Positions 33,012 to 41,023 of a stretch of 64,000 bases of DNA are shown piece by piece. The stretch covers positions 1,798,001 to 1,862,000 of the forward strand of contig NZ_AP025292.1 of the NCBI RefSeq assembly GCF_036492425.1, in the 5' to 3' direction. The notes beneath the pieces are model-generated. The model was given only the letters and a program-made list of their open reading frames with translations. It had not been told where the DNA came from and ran no database searches. The translations under genes and the position numbers were made by a program. Position 1 is the stretch's first letter. Each line of letters begins with the position of its first letter. Source of the stretch: Persicobacter psychrovividus. Its GTDB lineage: Bacteria > Bacteroidota > Bacteroidia > Cytophagales > Cyclobacteriaceae.

Positions 33012-33019
33012 TACTTTTG
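33012..33019 (+). promoter_or_regulatory. -7 element TACTTTTG upstream of typA
   Basis: TACTTTTG matches TAnnTTTG but lies 120 bp before the typA start codon, implying a long leader. No well-spaced TTG is seen upstream. Confidence 0.45.
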
Positions 33020-33138
33020 CATGTCCGTTTCAATTGAGGCATCAATTTTGAACTGAACCCCTTGAATATCACAGGGTTTGAAGTTCAATCTCCGTGCCCG
33101 TCCAATTAACGCTATTCATTTTCTCTTTAAAATATATT

Positions 33139-34950
33139 ATGCAGAGTATCAGAAACGTTGCAATTATTGCACACGTTGACCACGGTAAAACAACTTTGGT
33201 TGACAAAATTATCCACGCTTCTAAGTTATTTCGTGACAACCAGGAATTCGATGACTTGATCTTGGACAACAACGATTTAGAGCGTGAACGTGGTATTACT
33301 ATTACTGCGAAAAACGTTTCCGTAAACTACAAAGGAGTAAAAATCAATATCATTGATACTCCTGGTCACGCAGACTTCGGTGGTGAAGTTGAGCGTGTAC
33401 TTAAAATGGCTGACGGTGTATTGCTTTTGGTGGATGCTTTTGAAGGAGCAATGCCTCAAACACGTTTCGTTTTGAGTAAAGCATTGGGCTTAGGCTTGAA
33501 ACCAATCGTTGTAGTGAACAAAGTCGATAAAGAAAACTGTCGCCCTGATGAGGTACATGAGCAGGTATTCGACTTGATGTTCAACCTTGAAGCTACTGAA
33601 GAACAATTAGACTTCGTAACTTTATACGGTTCTTCAAAAATGGGATGGATGTCAACAGACTGGCAAGACAAAACCGACTCGATCACGCCATTGTTGGATG
33701 AGATCCTGACGACTATTCCTGAGGCACCACAGCCAGAAGGTAACCTTCAGTTCCAGGTAACCAACCTTGACTATTCTTCATTTGTTGGTCGTATCGCTAT
33801 TGGACGTGTGTACCAGGGTGAGATCAAAGAAGGTCAGTGGGTAGCAGTTACTAAAGCTGACGGTTCAGTAACGAAATCAAAAGTTAAAGAACTTCAAATT
33901 TTTGAAGGTCTTGGTAAAAGAAAAGTAGAAAGCGTTTCAGCAGGTGACATTTGTGCAGTTGTTGGTATCGACGGTTTCGAAATTGGTGATACATTCACTT
34001 CTGTAGAAAATCCTGAAGCAATGCCTCGTATTGCTATTGATGAGCCTACAATGAGTATGTTGTTCTCTATTAACAACTCTCCTTTCTTCGGTAAAGAAGG
34101 TAAATTTGTAACTTCTCGCCATATCCGTGACCGCCTGTTCAAAGAAACGGAGAAAAACTTGGCCTTGCGTGTGAAAGAAACTGACACTGAGGACAAATTC
34201 TTGGTATTCGGTCGTGGTATTCTTCACTTGGCCGTATTGATCGAGACGATGCGTCGCGAAGGATATGAGCTTCAGGTAGGACAACCACAGGTTATTTTCA
34301 AAGAAGTTGATGGTGTGAAGCACGAGCCAGTAGAATTGTTGGTGGTTGATGTACCAGAAGATACTTCAGGTAAAGTAATTGAGTTGGCTACACAGCGTAA
34401 AGGTGAGTTGAAAATCATGGAGCCTAAAGGCGATCTTCAGCACCTTGAGTTTGAAATCCCTTCTCGTGGTTTGATCGGCTTGCGTAACAACATGCTGACA
34501 GCTACTCAGGGTGAGGCAATCATGACACACCGATTCTTGAAATATGCAGAATTCAAAGGTGGTATCCCTGAGCGTTTGAACGGATCAATCATCTCTATGG
34601 AGAATGGCCCAGCGACCGCTTACTCTTTGGATAAATTGCAAGATCGTGGTGTTTTCTTCATCGATCCAGGAATCGATTTATACTGTGGTCAGGTAATTGG
34701 TGAGCACTCACGTAGCAATGATTTGTGTGTGAACGTTCAGAAAGGAAAGAAACTTTCCAACGTACGTGCTTCTGGTTCTGATGATGCAGCGAAAATTGCT
34801 CCTGCTCGTAAATTCTCTTTGGAAGAATCTTTGGAGTACATCCAGAAAGATGAGTACGTAGAGGTAACGCCATTGAGCATCCGTATGCGTAAAATTCTTT
34901 TGGACGAGAACGAAAGAAAGCGTGCGGCTTCTAAAGCTACAAAAGACTAA
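33139..34950 (+). CDS. typA: Ribosome-associated GTPase TypA/BipA
   Basis: The 603-residue protein is a translational GTPase related to EF-G that binds ribosomes and supports 50S assembly and stress or cold adaptation. G1 is AHVDHGKTTL near residue 11, followed by the switch region RERGITITAKN, G3 DTPGHADFGGE near residue 72, and G4 NKVDKENC. The family-specific C-terminal domain is present (ENGPATAYSLDKLQDRGVFFIDPG). The start at 33139 (MQSIRNVAII) is the family N-terminus; the ATG 15 codons upstream adds an unrelated hydrophobic stretch. Codon choice looks biased toward a small set, in keeping with high expression. A strong terminator follows. Confidence 0.97.
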   Translation: MQSIRNVAIIAHVDHGKTTLVDKIIHASKLFRDNQEFDDLILDNNDLERERGITITAKNVSVNYKGVKINIIDTPGHADFGGEVERVLKMADGVLLLVDAFEGAMPQTRFVLSKALGLGLKPIVVVNKVDKENCRPDEVHEQVFDLMFNLEATEEQLDFVTLYGSSKMGWMSTDWQDKTDSITPLLDEILTTIPEAPQPEGNLQFQVTNLDYSSFVGRIAIGRVYQGEIKEGQWVAVTKADGSVTKSKVKELQIFEGLGKRKVESVSAGDICAVVGIDGFEIGDTFTSVENPEAMPRIAIDEPTMSMLFSINNSPFFGKEGKFVTSRHIRDRLFKETEKNLALRVKETDTEDKFLVFGRGILHLAVLIETMRREGYELQVGQPQVIFKEVDGVKHEPVELLVVDVPEDTSGKVIELATQRKGELKIMEPKGDLQHLEFEIPSRGLIGLRNNMLTATQGEAIMTHRFLKYAEFKGGIPERLNGSIISMENGPATAYSLDKLQDRGVFFIDPGIDLYCGQVIGEHSRSNDLCVNVQKGKKLSNVRASGSDDAAKIAPARKFSLEESLEYIQKDEYVEVTPLSIRMRKILLDENERKRAASKATKD

Positions 34951-34973
34951 TTTCGATTAGCTATAAAATATTA

Positions 34974-35010
34974 AAGCAGCATTTCCATTTGGGAATGCTG
35001 CTTTTTTTTG
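34974..35010 (+). terminator. typA terminator
   Basis: AAGCAGCATTTCC (34974-34986) pairs with GGGAATGCTGCTT (34991-35003) with one G-T pair, followed by a T run. Confidence 0.93.
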
Positions 35011-35486
35011 ACCTTGATTTTCTCCAAAGATAAAACCTCGGCCTGACAGCACAAAAACATTCCGGTGGCCTCGAACTTTCATTTACCGAAGCCCTCACCC
35101 TGTGGCGAGTGTAAGCCGAGGACAATACAAAATCGGGTGATCATTAGCGGTTTCCCCACTCCTGATCGCCAAAGAGGGCCCTGCAAAGTCAGCATTAATT
35201 TGCTTCCCCTCCTCTATATTTCAGTTATCTGTTATCAGGTGTATTCAAATCAAAAAAGTGAATCGTTCAGAATAACCCCTCGACAAGCATTTCAAATTCA
35301 GGCATGATCCACAAGCCAACTTTTCAAGAATATTGTCCCTGCAAAAGCACAATAATTAAGAATTTTTGCTTATTCTTGTTTTGATAAGTAATCATAATAA
35401 ATGGGAATCAGCCAATATGCAGCCTGAATATTTAAGCAATTAATGATCAGGCTTTTCGGTTTATTGCCAGTATTAAATCCTAATGA
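35011..35486. other. Non-coding region with degenerate repeats
   Basis: About 475 bp without a convincing gene. Bases 35030-35070 resemble a decayed copy of the CCAAGGTT/AACCTTGG-type repeat. Bases 35262-35306 (TCGTTCAGAATAACCCCTCG then AAGCATTTCAAATTCAGG) match the interior of the MITE-like elements at 39.4 and 50.6 kb. An 80-codon open frame at 35065-35307 overlaps these repeats and is probably not a gene. Confidence 0.55.
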
Positions 35487-36467
35487 ATGAACCTTACGAT
35501 GGTGAATTTTTTATCTATTAAGCGAGGGCTGCTCCTTGCGACAGTAGGCTTGACTCTTGGCAGCTGTGTTAGCCAAAAAAAGTATGATGAGATCCTTGAA
35601 AGAAGAGATATGCTCTCTGAAGAGGTAGCGACCGCCAATGAAGCCCTTACGCTCGCCAAAGATGAGGCGAAACGCTCCAATGAACGATTAGAGAAAAATG
35701 ACCAGTTGATCGAAAGCCTTAACGATCAATATGAGCAGAATCGTCTGGAAAAAGAAAAGCTCGAAGCCAAATACAAAAATGTCAATTATCTTTATAATGA
35801 CATGATGCGCAACTCTGGCAGACTCAACCAAAGTGTTGCCGAACAACAACGCCGACTGAGCGAAATGACTGCCGACCTTGAGGTGACCAAACGCAATAAT
35901 GAGGCGCTTGAAAAAGACCTGCAGATCCGTGAAGCCCGTGTGAAGGAACTGGAGAAGGTGGTTAAAAAACGTGACATTTCTGTGAATGCCATGAAAACCA
36001 AACTCGACAATGCGCTGAAAGATTTTGAAGTGAACGACCTTCAGGTAGAGGTTCGTCAGGGGAAAATATATGTTTCATTGGCCGACAAACTGTTGTTTGG
36101 TTCTGGGAGTATCGAAGTTGATGAAATGGGTATTAAAGCGCTTCAGCAACTGTCCGTAGTCGTGAAATCTCAGGATGGTTTCGAGGTTTCTGTTGAAGGC
36201 CATACCGACAATGTTCCCGTTTCGAGGTTCTCAAAGTACATGAACGACAACTGGGATCTATCCGTCGCTCGGGCCACTTCTATTGTCCGTATTTTGCTGG
36301 AATCTGGCGTTGCGCCTACGGCAATTCAGGCAGTAGGAAAAGGGCAGTATTATCCTGTTACCGAGAACAACACCAAAGAAGGCCGAAGCCTCAACCGCCG
36401 TATAGAAATTATCCTGATCCCAAAAGTAACGGAAGATTATATTTCTAATATTCTTCAGGGATCCTAA
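35487..36467 (+). CDS. OmpA-family lipoprotein with coiled coil
   Basis: The 326-residue protein has a lipoprotein signal (LLLATVGLTLGSC, Cys near residue 27), a long coiled coil (about residues 35-185, heptads rich in Glu, Lys, Leu such as EKNDQLIESLNDQYEQNRLE) and a C-terminal OmpA/MotB peptidoglycan-binding domain (about 200-322: VSLADKLLFGSGS, VSVEGHTDNVPV, NWDLSVARATSIVRILLESG, NRRIEIILIPK). It should be anchored in the outer membrane and reach peptidoglycan, stabilising the envelope. Two in-frame ATGs (35487 and 35499) are possible starts; either leaves a workable signal sequence. A perfect bidirectional terminator lies 175 bp downstream. Confidence 0.92.
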   Translation: MNLTMVNFLSIKRGLLLATVGLTLGSCVSQKKYDEILERRDMLSEEVATANEALTLAKDEAKRSNERLEKNDQLIESLNDQYEQNRLEKEKLEAKYKNVNYLYNDMMRNSGRLNQSVAEQQRRLSEMTADLEVTKRNNEALEKDLQIREARVKELEKVVKKRDISVNAMKTKLDNALKDFEVNDLQVEVRQGKIYVSLADKLLFGSGSIEVDEMGIKALQQLSVVVKSQDGFEVSVEGHTDNVPVSRFSKYMNDNWDLSVARATSIVRILLESGVAPTAIQAVGKGQYYPVTENNTKEGRSLNRRIEIILIPKVTEDYISNILQGS

Positions 36468-36641
36468 GCGCAGGTTTAAAACTGAAATTCACAACGAAGC
36501 TTGGGGGCATGGTAGAAGTGATGAAGGATTATTTTGAGAGCATAGTAATGCTATTGTTGATAAATAATTCAAAATCAATTTCAATCATCTGAATTTGCAG
36601 TAGGATGACAAGTTATTCAACATGCTATAAATTGCTTTCAC

Positions 36642-36679
36642 AAAAAAATAGCGATGACCAAAATCATCGCTATTTTTTT
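36642..36679. terminator. Bidirectional terminator
   Basis: A 16-bp perfect stem, AAAAAAATAGCGATGA (36642-36657) with its complement (36664-36679), loop CCAAAA, lies between convergent genes. Confidence 0.95.
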
Positions 36680-36738
36680 TGCTTTATGCTTAATAAATAT
36701 CCCCCAACTCATGGTAAGGTTTAAGCTTTTAACAGCTG

Positions 36739-37161
36739 CTAAACCATGCGGGTATTTTCAAGATTCAAATGAATACTCTCTAAAATATCGGGACGGATTG
36801 GCTTGGAGAAATACTGACGTACCATCGGGTGTTCATTTGCCCGATCCATATCTTCAGAAAAGATAGAGGACGAAAGGATCACGATATACATTTTCTCGTG
36901 CATCAGTGGGTCCAAAGCCGACAACTTATCCAGGAAAGCCCAGCCATCCATTTGTGGCATTTGTAAATCGAGCATCAGCACTTGTGGCAGTAAATTCCAC
37001 AGTCGCTTATCAACGATTTCTTTAAGAAAACCCAATGCTTCCACGGGATTAGAAAAGGCGTTGAGTGTCGCAACATAATTATTCCTCGACATGATCCTGT
37101 CACAGATATAATTACTTACCACATCGTCATCCACCAGGATAATATTGTTAAATGTAGCCAT
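36739..37161 (-). CDS. Single-domain response regulator
   Basis: The 140-residue protein is a stand-alone receiver domain. The acidic pocket is VDDD at residues 10-13, the phosphorylatable Asp65 lies in MLDLQMPQMDG, the Ser switch is in VILSSSIF and the conserved Lys is in FSKPIRP. There is no output domain, as in CheY-like regulators, so it probably signals through protein contacts or takes part in a phosphorelay. Cytophagales have many regulators of this form, often with hybrid kinases encoded elsewhere. No kinase gene is adjacent, so its partner cannot be named. It is convergent with the OmpA-family gene. Confidence 0.95.
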   Translation of the reverse strand: MATFNNIILVDDDVVSNYICDRIMSRNNYVATLNAFSNPVEALGFLKEIVDKRLWNLLPQVLMLDLQMPQMDGWAFLDKLSALDPLMHEKMYIVILSSSIFSEDMDRANEHPMVRQYFSKPIRPDILESIHLNLENTRMV

Positions 37162-37350
37162 TGACCGTCATAATTTAAGTTAATGCTCGCCTGGCAACTT
37201 TGTACGCTTCCATTAACGCGTCTCCCCCATTTTCATGGAGCGCCACCACACCGAGTACTTCTTTATAAATTTGGAAAATATTCAAAAATAAAACGAGCGA
37301 ATGTCTTTTTTTTATTCTAATTTATATAGAGTATAAAAAAACATCAACAC

Positions 37351-37989
37351 ATGACTGACCCATTGATTGATCCCCAGGACCCTGCAATTGTTGACTTTGT
37401 TCAAACCCATTGCCCAGAATACCTCTCCCCGACCAATAAGGCGATCAGATTATACTATACCGTACGGGATTCTTTTAAATATAACCCATTGTTAATATCC
37501 TTCAGGCTTGAAGACAACCGAGCAAGTAAGATAATGGAGAAAAAAGAAGGTCATTGTATTGCCAAAGCCATGTTTCTTTGCGCCTGTTTGCAAGCTGCTG
37601 GAATCCCCTCGAAACTGGGTATTGCCAAAGTCCGAAACCATATGGGCACCGCAAGGCTCGAAAAGATTCTTCGGTCTAACGTTCTGGTACCACATGGTTA
37701 CACCCTCGCTTACCTCAATGGCCGATGGATCAAATGCACACCCGCTTTCAATAAAGCACTTTGCGACAAACTTAACTGCGAAGCATTGGACTGGGATGGA
37801 GCACACGACAGCATTTTTCAGCCTTATGACCGCAATAAGGGGCAATTTATGGAATACCTTCACGACTACGGCGCTTTTGACGACTTTCCGCTTGAGCAGG
37901 TAATGGACCTGATGCAAACCGAATATCCCCACCTTTTTGATCAGGACAATCAGTTAATTCTTGAAGATATTCTTGCGGAATATTCATAG
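37351..37989 (+). CDS. Transglutaminase-like cysteine protein
   Basis: The 212-residue cytoplasmic protein carries a transglutaminase-like core: EGHCIAKAMFLCACLQAAGIPSKLG-type segment with catalytic Cys69, and VPHGYTLAYLNGRWIKCTPAF with His115. The third residue of the usual Cys-His-Asp triad is not at the standard spot, where CTPAFN is read; this variant is common in a bacterial subfamily annotated simply as transglutaminase-like. Such proteins are thought to be thiol proteases or amidases. It has no signal peptide. The start ATG at 37351 is preceded by an AT-rich stretch. No neighbour suggests a pathway. Confidence 0.85.
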   Translation: MTDPLIDPQDPAIVDFVQTHCPEYLSPTNKAIRLYYTVRDSFKYNPLLISFRLEDNRASKIMEKKEGHCIAKAMFLCACLQAAGIPSKLGIAKVRNHMGTARLEKILRSNVLVPHGYTLAYLNGRWIKCTPAFNKALCDKLNCEALDWDGAHDSIFQPYDRNKGQFMEYLHDYGAFDDFPLEQVMDLMQTEYPHLFDQDNQLILEDILAEYS

Positions 37990-38177
37990 GTATCACCAAT
38001 CAAATCAGCCCCTCTACACACCTATTCCAACAGGAAAACGATGCCAACAATTGCGAATATTTAGACCAAATGAAGAGGCGGAAATGAGGATCAGCAAGAA
38101 ATCATCTACGAACAATTGACCATCACATTAATAGGCAATAAAGTAAATGATTTCTAAAAATGGGAACAGAAAATTGT

Positions 38178-38411
38178 TCAGCCAAACAGTTTACCGAAAA
38201 GTCCTTTTTTAACAGGCTCGGCCTTAAAACCAGCGTCGATTACTATTTGCTGAACTTCATGAGCGGCCTTGTCCGTTTCAACAGTAAGAATCTTGTCCTG
38301 ATGATCGGTATTCACTGACCACTGATCATCGGAAAAATGCTGTTTCATGGTCGGCGTAACCTTGTCGATACAGCCTCCACAATTGATATTGGTTTTGAAT
38401 TGGTGTTTCAT
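38178..38411 (-). CDS. Heavy-metal-associated (HMA) domain protein
   Basis: The 77-residue protein is a single HMA fold with the metal-binding pair CGGC in KTNINCGGCIDKVTP (residues 11-14) and the typical ILTVETDKAAHEVQQIVIDAGF second half. By family it binds Cu(I) or another soft metal and passes it to a transporter or enzyme; CGGC in place of MxCxxC is a known variant. A basic, Gly-rich tail (KKGLFGKLFG) follows. It begins 22 bp after the queE stop and is probably co-transcribed, although no functional link is known. No copper ATPase gene is nearby. Confidence 0.88.
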   Translation of the reverse strand: MKHQFKTNINCGGCIDKVTPTMKQHFSDDQWSVNTDHQDKILTVETDKAAHEVQQIVIDAGFKAEPVKKGLFGKLFG

Positions 38412-38433
38412 GGGTTGATTTTATTTTTAAATA

Positions 38434-39078
38434 TCAAGGAATATCCATATACTTATGCGTCTGCAAACTGATTTGCCATTGTGGGTTTTCCTTCACATAC
38501 TCAATAATCATTGGCAAGAGCTCTGCACTTTTACCCCACTCTACCTGAAGCAATAACTTACAGTCCTTGCCGACCTTCGCTGCATGTTCTTCCGCCCAGG
38601 CGAAATCACTTTTATGGAAGATGACTACTTTCAATTCATGGGCCACGGCACAAACCTCCGCTAAAGGCGCCTTGAATTTTTTAGGTGAAAGTGTTATCCA
38701 GTCCCAGTCTCCACTGATCGGGTGCGCCCCTGAAGTTTCGATATTAGTTTGAAAACCATCAGCATGTAAAGCCGCCGTCAATGGCGCACAATTGTACATC
38801 AATGGCTCTCCTCCTGTTACCACAGCCATTCTTCCTGGGTAACTTGCAGCTTGCTGAACAATCTCCTCGGTGGATAATACAGGATGTTGTTCAGCATCCC
38901 AGCTTTCCTTCACATCACACCATACACAGCCGACATCGCAGCCTGCCAGACGGATAAAATAAGCGGCATGTCCTGCAAACTTTCCCTCTCCCTGTAAAGT
39001 GTAAAAAGCCTCCATAATTGGATAGGCCTTCCCTGCCTTGATGGCTTCTGTATATATTGCTTTTCCTTTCGTACTCAT
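38434..39078 (-). CDS. queE: 7-carboxy-7-deazaguanine synthase
   Basis: The 214-residue radical-SAM enzyme converts 6-carboxytetrahydropterin to 7-carboxy-7-deazaguanine on the path to queuosine in tRNA. The [4Fe-4S] motif is CDVGCVWC (Cys47, Cys51, Cys54), a canonical Cx3Cx2C for this family, preceded by the typical YTLQGEGKFAGHAAYFIRLAG. The GGEP motif is TGGEPLM near residue 94. Ending in WQISLQTHKYMDIP is also usual for QueE. Other queuosine genes (queC, queD, queF) are not in the window. The HMA-domain gene follows 22 bp downstream. Confidence 0.96.
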   Translation of the reverse strand: MSTKGKAIYTEAIKAGKAYPIMEAFYTLQGEGKFAGHAAYFIRLAGCDVGCVWCDVKESWDAEQHPVLSTEEIVQQAASYPGRMAVVTGGEPLMYNCAPLTAALHADGFQTNIETSGAHPISGDWDWITLSPKKFKAPLAEVCAVAHELKVVIFHKSDFAWAEEHAAKVGKDCKLLLQVEWGKSAELLPMIIEYVKENPQWQISLQTHKYMDIP

Positions 39079-39131
39079 TCGGCGATTCCGTCTTTCTTCT
39101 GCCTTTGCAGAATATTAATTTTTTGAATTGA

Positions 39132-39139
39132 CAAAATTA
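39132..39139 (-). promoter_or_regulatory. Possible -7 element of queE
   Basis: On the minus strand TAATTTTG matches TAnnTTTG, 54 bp before the queE start. No clear -33 box was found, so confidence is limited. Confidence 0.4.
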
Positions 39140-39323
39140 CGATTTTTGCGTGTCTGATAAAAGCTAATCATTCATTGATCGTAGAGATTTAATCGATTAG
39201 GCGGAATGTTCGTCCGCAGATTAATGGAATGAATAGGATTAATTCTTGAAGATCACGGTATGGAAACGGAACTGACGCATAACTCTAATCTGAAATCACC
39301 TTAGGAAATTTTACCCTGTTGAG

Positions 39324-39534
39324 TACGGGCGAACCCAATGTCATTAAATTAAGCGCCTTATCCTGTAGAGACCTTATTTTTAACGTCTAATTCAATGGTG
39401 GTTTTATAGGTTTCCTCTTAGATTTATTAAAACTGCTACGTGAGTCGTTAAGAATAACGCCTCTACGAGCATTTCAAATTTAGACCTGTGCCCCTCAAAA
39501 TCCTTAACTGAATGACATTGGATCTGACCCTACC
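39324..39534. mobile_element. MITE-like element with imperfect terminal inverted repeats (~210 bp)
   Basis: The left end TACGGGCGAACCCAATGTCA and the reverse complement of the right end, TAGGGTCAGATCCAATGTCA, are alike over about 28 bp with a perfect CCAATGTCATT core. No open frame of note lies inside. The interior (TTATCCTGTAGAGAC…, ACGTGAGTCGTTAAGAATAA) recurs at 50.6 kb behind the same left end and in part at 35.3 kb. This is the pattern of a non-autonomous transposon family; the helper transposase is not in the window. The gap around it (39140-39323 and 39535-39740) shows no gene. Confidence 0.6.
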
Positions 39535-39743
39535 AAAGCCGAATCTTATTTAATTTGTATAATTCCGAATGCCTTAAATTTTCAAAGATCTAAGAATTTA
39601 TCTGAGAAAAGGTGGCTGGTGACTTGTGATCGGTAGCTGGAGTCCGAATAACACGAGGCACTGACCACCGATCACTCAATACAAGTTATTTCTGACTGAG
39701 TACTTATGTACAGCCCCCTACGACTAACCATTAATCTAATTAA

Positions 39744-39786
39744 AATCATGATAATCCTTCTAATCAAGTAAATCAAGATCAAAAAA
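39744..39786 (+). repeat. Short dispersed repeat E (ATCATGATAATCC type), copy 1
   Basis: AAAATCATGATAATCC … AATCAAG … ATCAAGATCAAAA. Related copies lie at 48626-48669 (same orientation) and 50492-50532 (inverted). Confidence 0.6.
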
Positions 39787-39816
39787 AGCCCCCAACCTTG
39801 AAAAAGATTGGAGGCT
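39781..39816 (-). terminator. folD terminator
   Basis: On the minus strand AGCCTCCAATCTT pairs with AAGGTTGGGGGCT (two mismatches) and a seven-T run follows. It lies about 60 bp after the folD stop. Confidence 0.7.
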
Positions 39817-39875
39817 AATATCATATCACTTAGATCCAAGCGGGACGTTTGAACCAAAGTTATTATTGAATCAAC

Positions 39876-40763
39876 TTAAACCGAATAAACCGCTTTCTTC
39901 GCTGACTGCATCGTATTGTACAACAATGAAGCGATCGTCATTGGACCTACACCACCTGGAACAGGCGTGATGAATTCAGATTTTGGAGCTACCGCTGCGT
40001 AATCTACATCACCAACCAAGCGGAAACCTGATTTCTTGGAAGCATCCTCCACACGGGTAATGCCTACGTCAATCACGGTTGCGCCTTCTTTGACCATATC
40101 CCCTTTCAAAAATTCAGGAATACCCAAAGCAGCCACCACGATATCCGCCTGCAAAGTCATTTCTTTCAAATTCTTGGTACGGCTATGACAGATCGTTACG
40201 GTACAATCGCCTGGATTTCCTTTTTGCGAAAGCAAAATACTCATCGGGCGTCCAACGATATCCGAACGGCCAATCACCACGCAATGCTTACCTGAAGTTT
40301 CTACCTCGTAACGCTCCAACAATTTCATGATCCCGAAAGGTGTTGCTGAAATATAGGCTGGCTGCCCCAAAGTCATGCGCCCTACGTTGATTGGGTGGAA
40401 ACCATCCACATCTTTTTCTGGACGAATGCGATCGGTTACCTTCGTTACATTGATGTGCTTTGGCAATGGCAACTGAACAATCAAACCATCGATATCGTCA
40501 TTGGCATTGATCGCCTCCACTTCTTCCAAAAGGGCTTCTTCGGTAATATCCGCAGGAAAACGCTTTAGTGTTGAAGAAAACCCTACACGCTCACAGGCTT
40601 TAACTTTATGGTTCACATAGGTTTGAGAAGCACCATCCTCACCGACAAGGATCGCTGCCAAATGTGGTTTCTTTCCTCCCTGCGCCACAAAAGCAGCAGT
40701 TTCTTCAGCAATTTGGTCTTGTAGCGCCTTGGAGGTCGCTTTACCATCTAAGATCGTTGGCAT
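39876..40763 (-). CDS. folD: Methylenetetrahydrofolate dehydrogenase/cyclohydrolase
   Basis: The 295-residue bifunctional enzyme interconverts 5,10-methylene-, methenyl- and 10-formyl-tetrahydrofolate in the cytoplasm. Diagnostic parts are the substrate-binding region around [10 protein letters not shown] near residue 50 with the catalytic Lys, QLPLPKHI near residue 98, the nucleotide-binding GRSDIVGRP near residue 163, and the C-terminal signature [11 protein letters not shown] near residue 268. Length is normal. It is monocistronic with a terminator downstream. It supplies one-carbon units for purine and formyl-Met synthesis and is linked in metabolism to the serine pathway enzyme encoded at 51 kb. 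Confidence 0.98.
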   Translation of the reverse strand: MPTILDGKATSKALQDQIAEETAAFVAQGGKKPHLAAILVGEDGASQTYVNHKVKACERVGFSSTLKRFPADITEEALLEEVEAINANDDIDGLIVQLPLPKHINVTKVTDRIRPEKDVDGFHPINVGRMTLGQPAYISATPFGIMKLLERYEVETSGKHCVVIGRSDIVGRPMSILLSQKGNPGDCTVTICHSRTKNLKEMTLQADIVVAALGIPEFLKGDMVKEGATVIDVGITRVEDASKKSGFRLVGDVDYAAVAPKSEFITPVPGGVGPMTIASLLYNTMQSAKKAVYSV

Positions 40764-40973
40764 TATATTATTGGGTTAGGTTTCTGGATTGTTTAAAATC
40801 AGCAGCAATTTGCATTTTTTGTTTAAGATAACAAAAGCAACAAGCCCCAAAAATGACATTTACCCACCAACAACAGCCCTTACTGACCAAATAATATTCG
40901 GCATTGTTCGTAATTTTTATGGTAAAAAAATAAAATTATCTGAATGATTATGGTTTAAAAAACCGACAAGCCT

Positions 40974-40981
40974 TACATTTG
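40974..40981 (+). promoter_or_regulatory. -7 element TACATTTG of the AGCS symporter gene
   Basis: TACATTTG matches TAnnTTTG and lies 42 bp before the start codon at 41024. The -33 region is less clear. Confidence 0.55.
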
Positions 40982-41023
40982 CAGTCAATTTTTGAAAACC
41001 ATTAAAAAAATCATAGCAAACTA

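Noticed and set aside
32118-33138. typA start at the ATG at 33094.
   Set aside because: It would add 15 hydrophobic residues not seen in TypA proteins; the ATG at 33139 begins the conserved N-terminus.
35065-35307. 80-codon plus-strand open frame after typA.
   Set aside because: It overlaps decayed dispersed repeats, has no protein-like pattern and no promoter.
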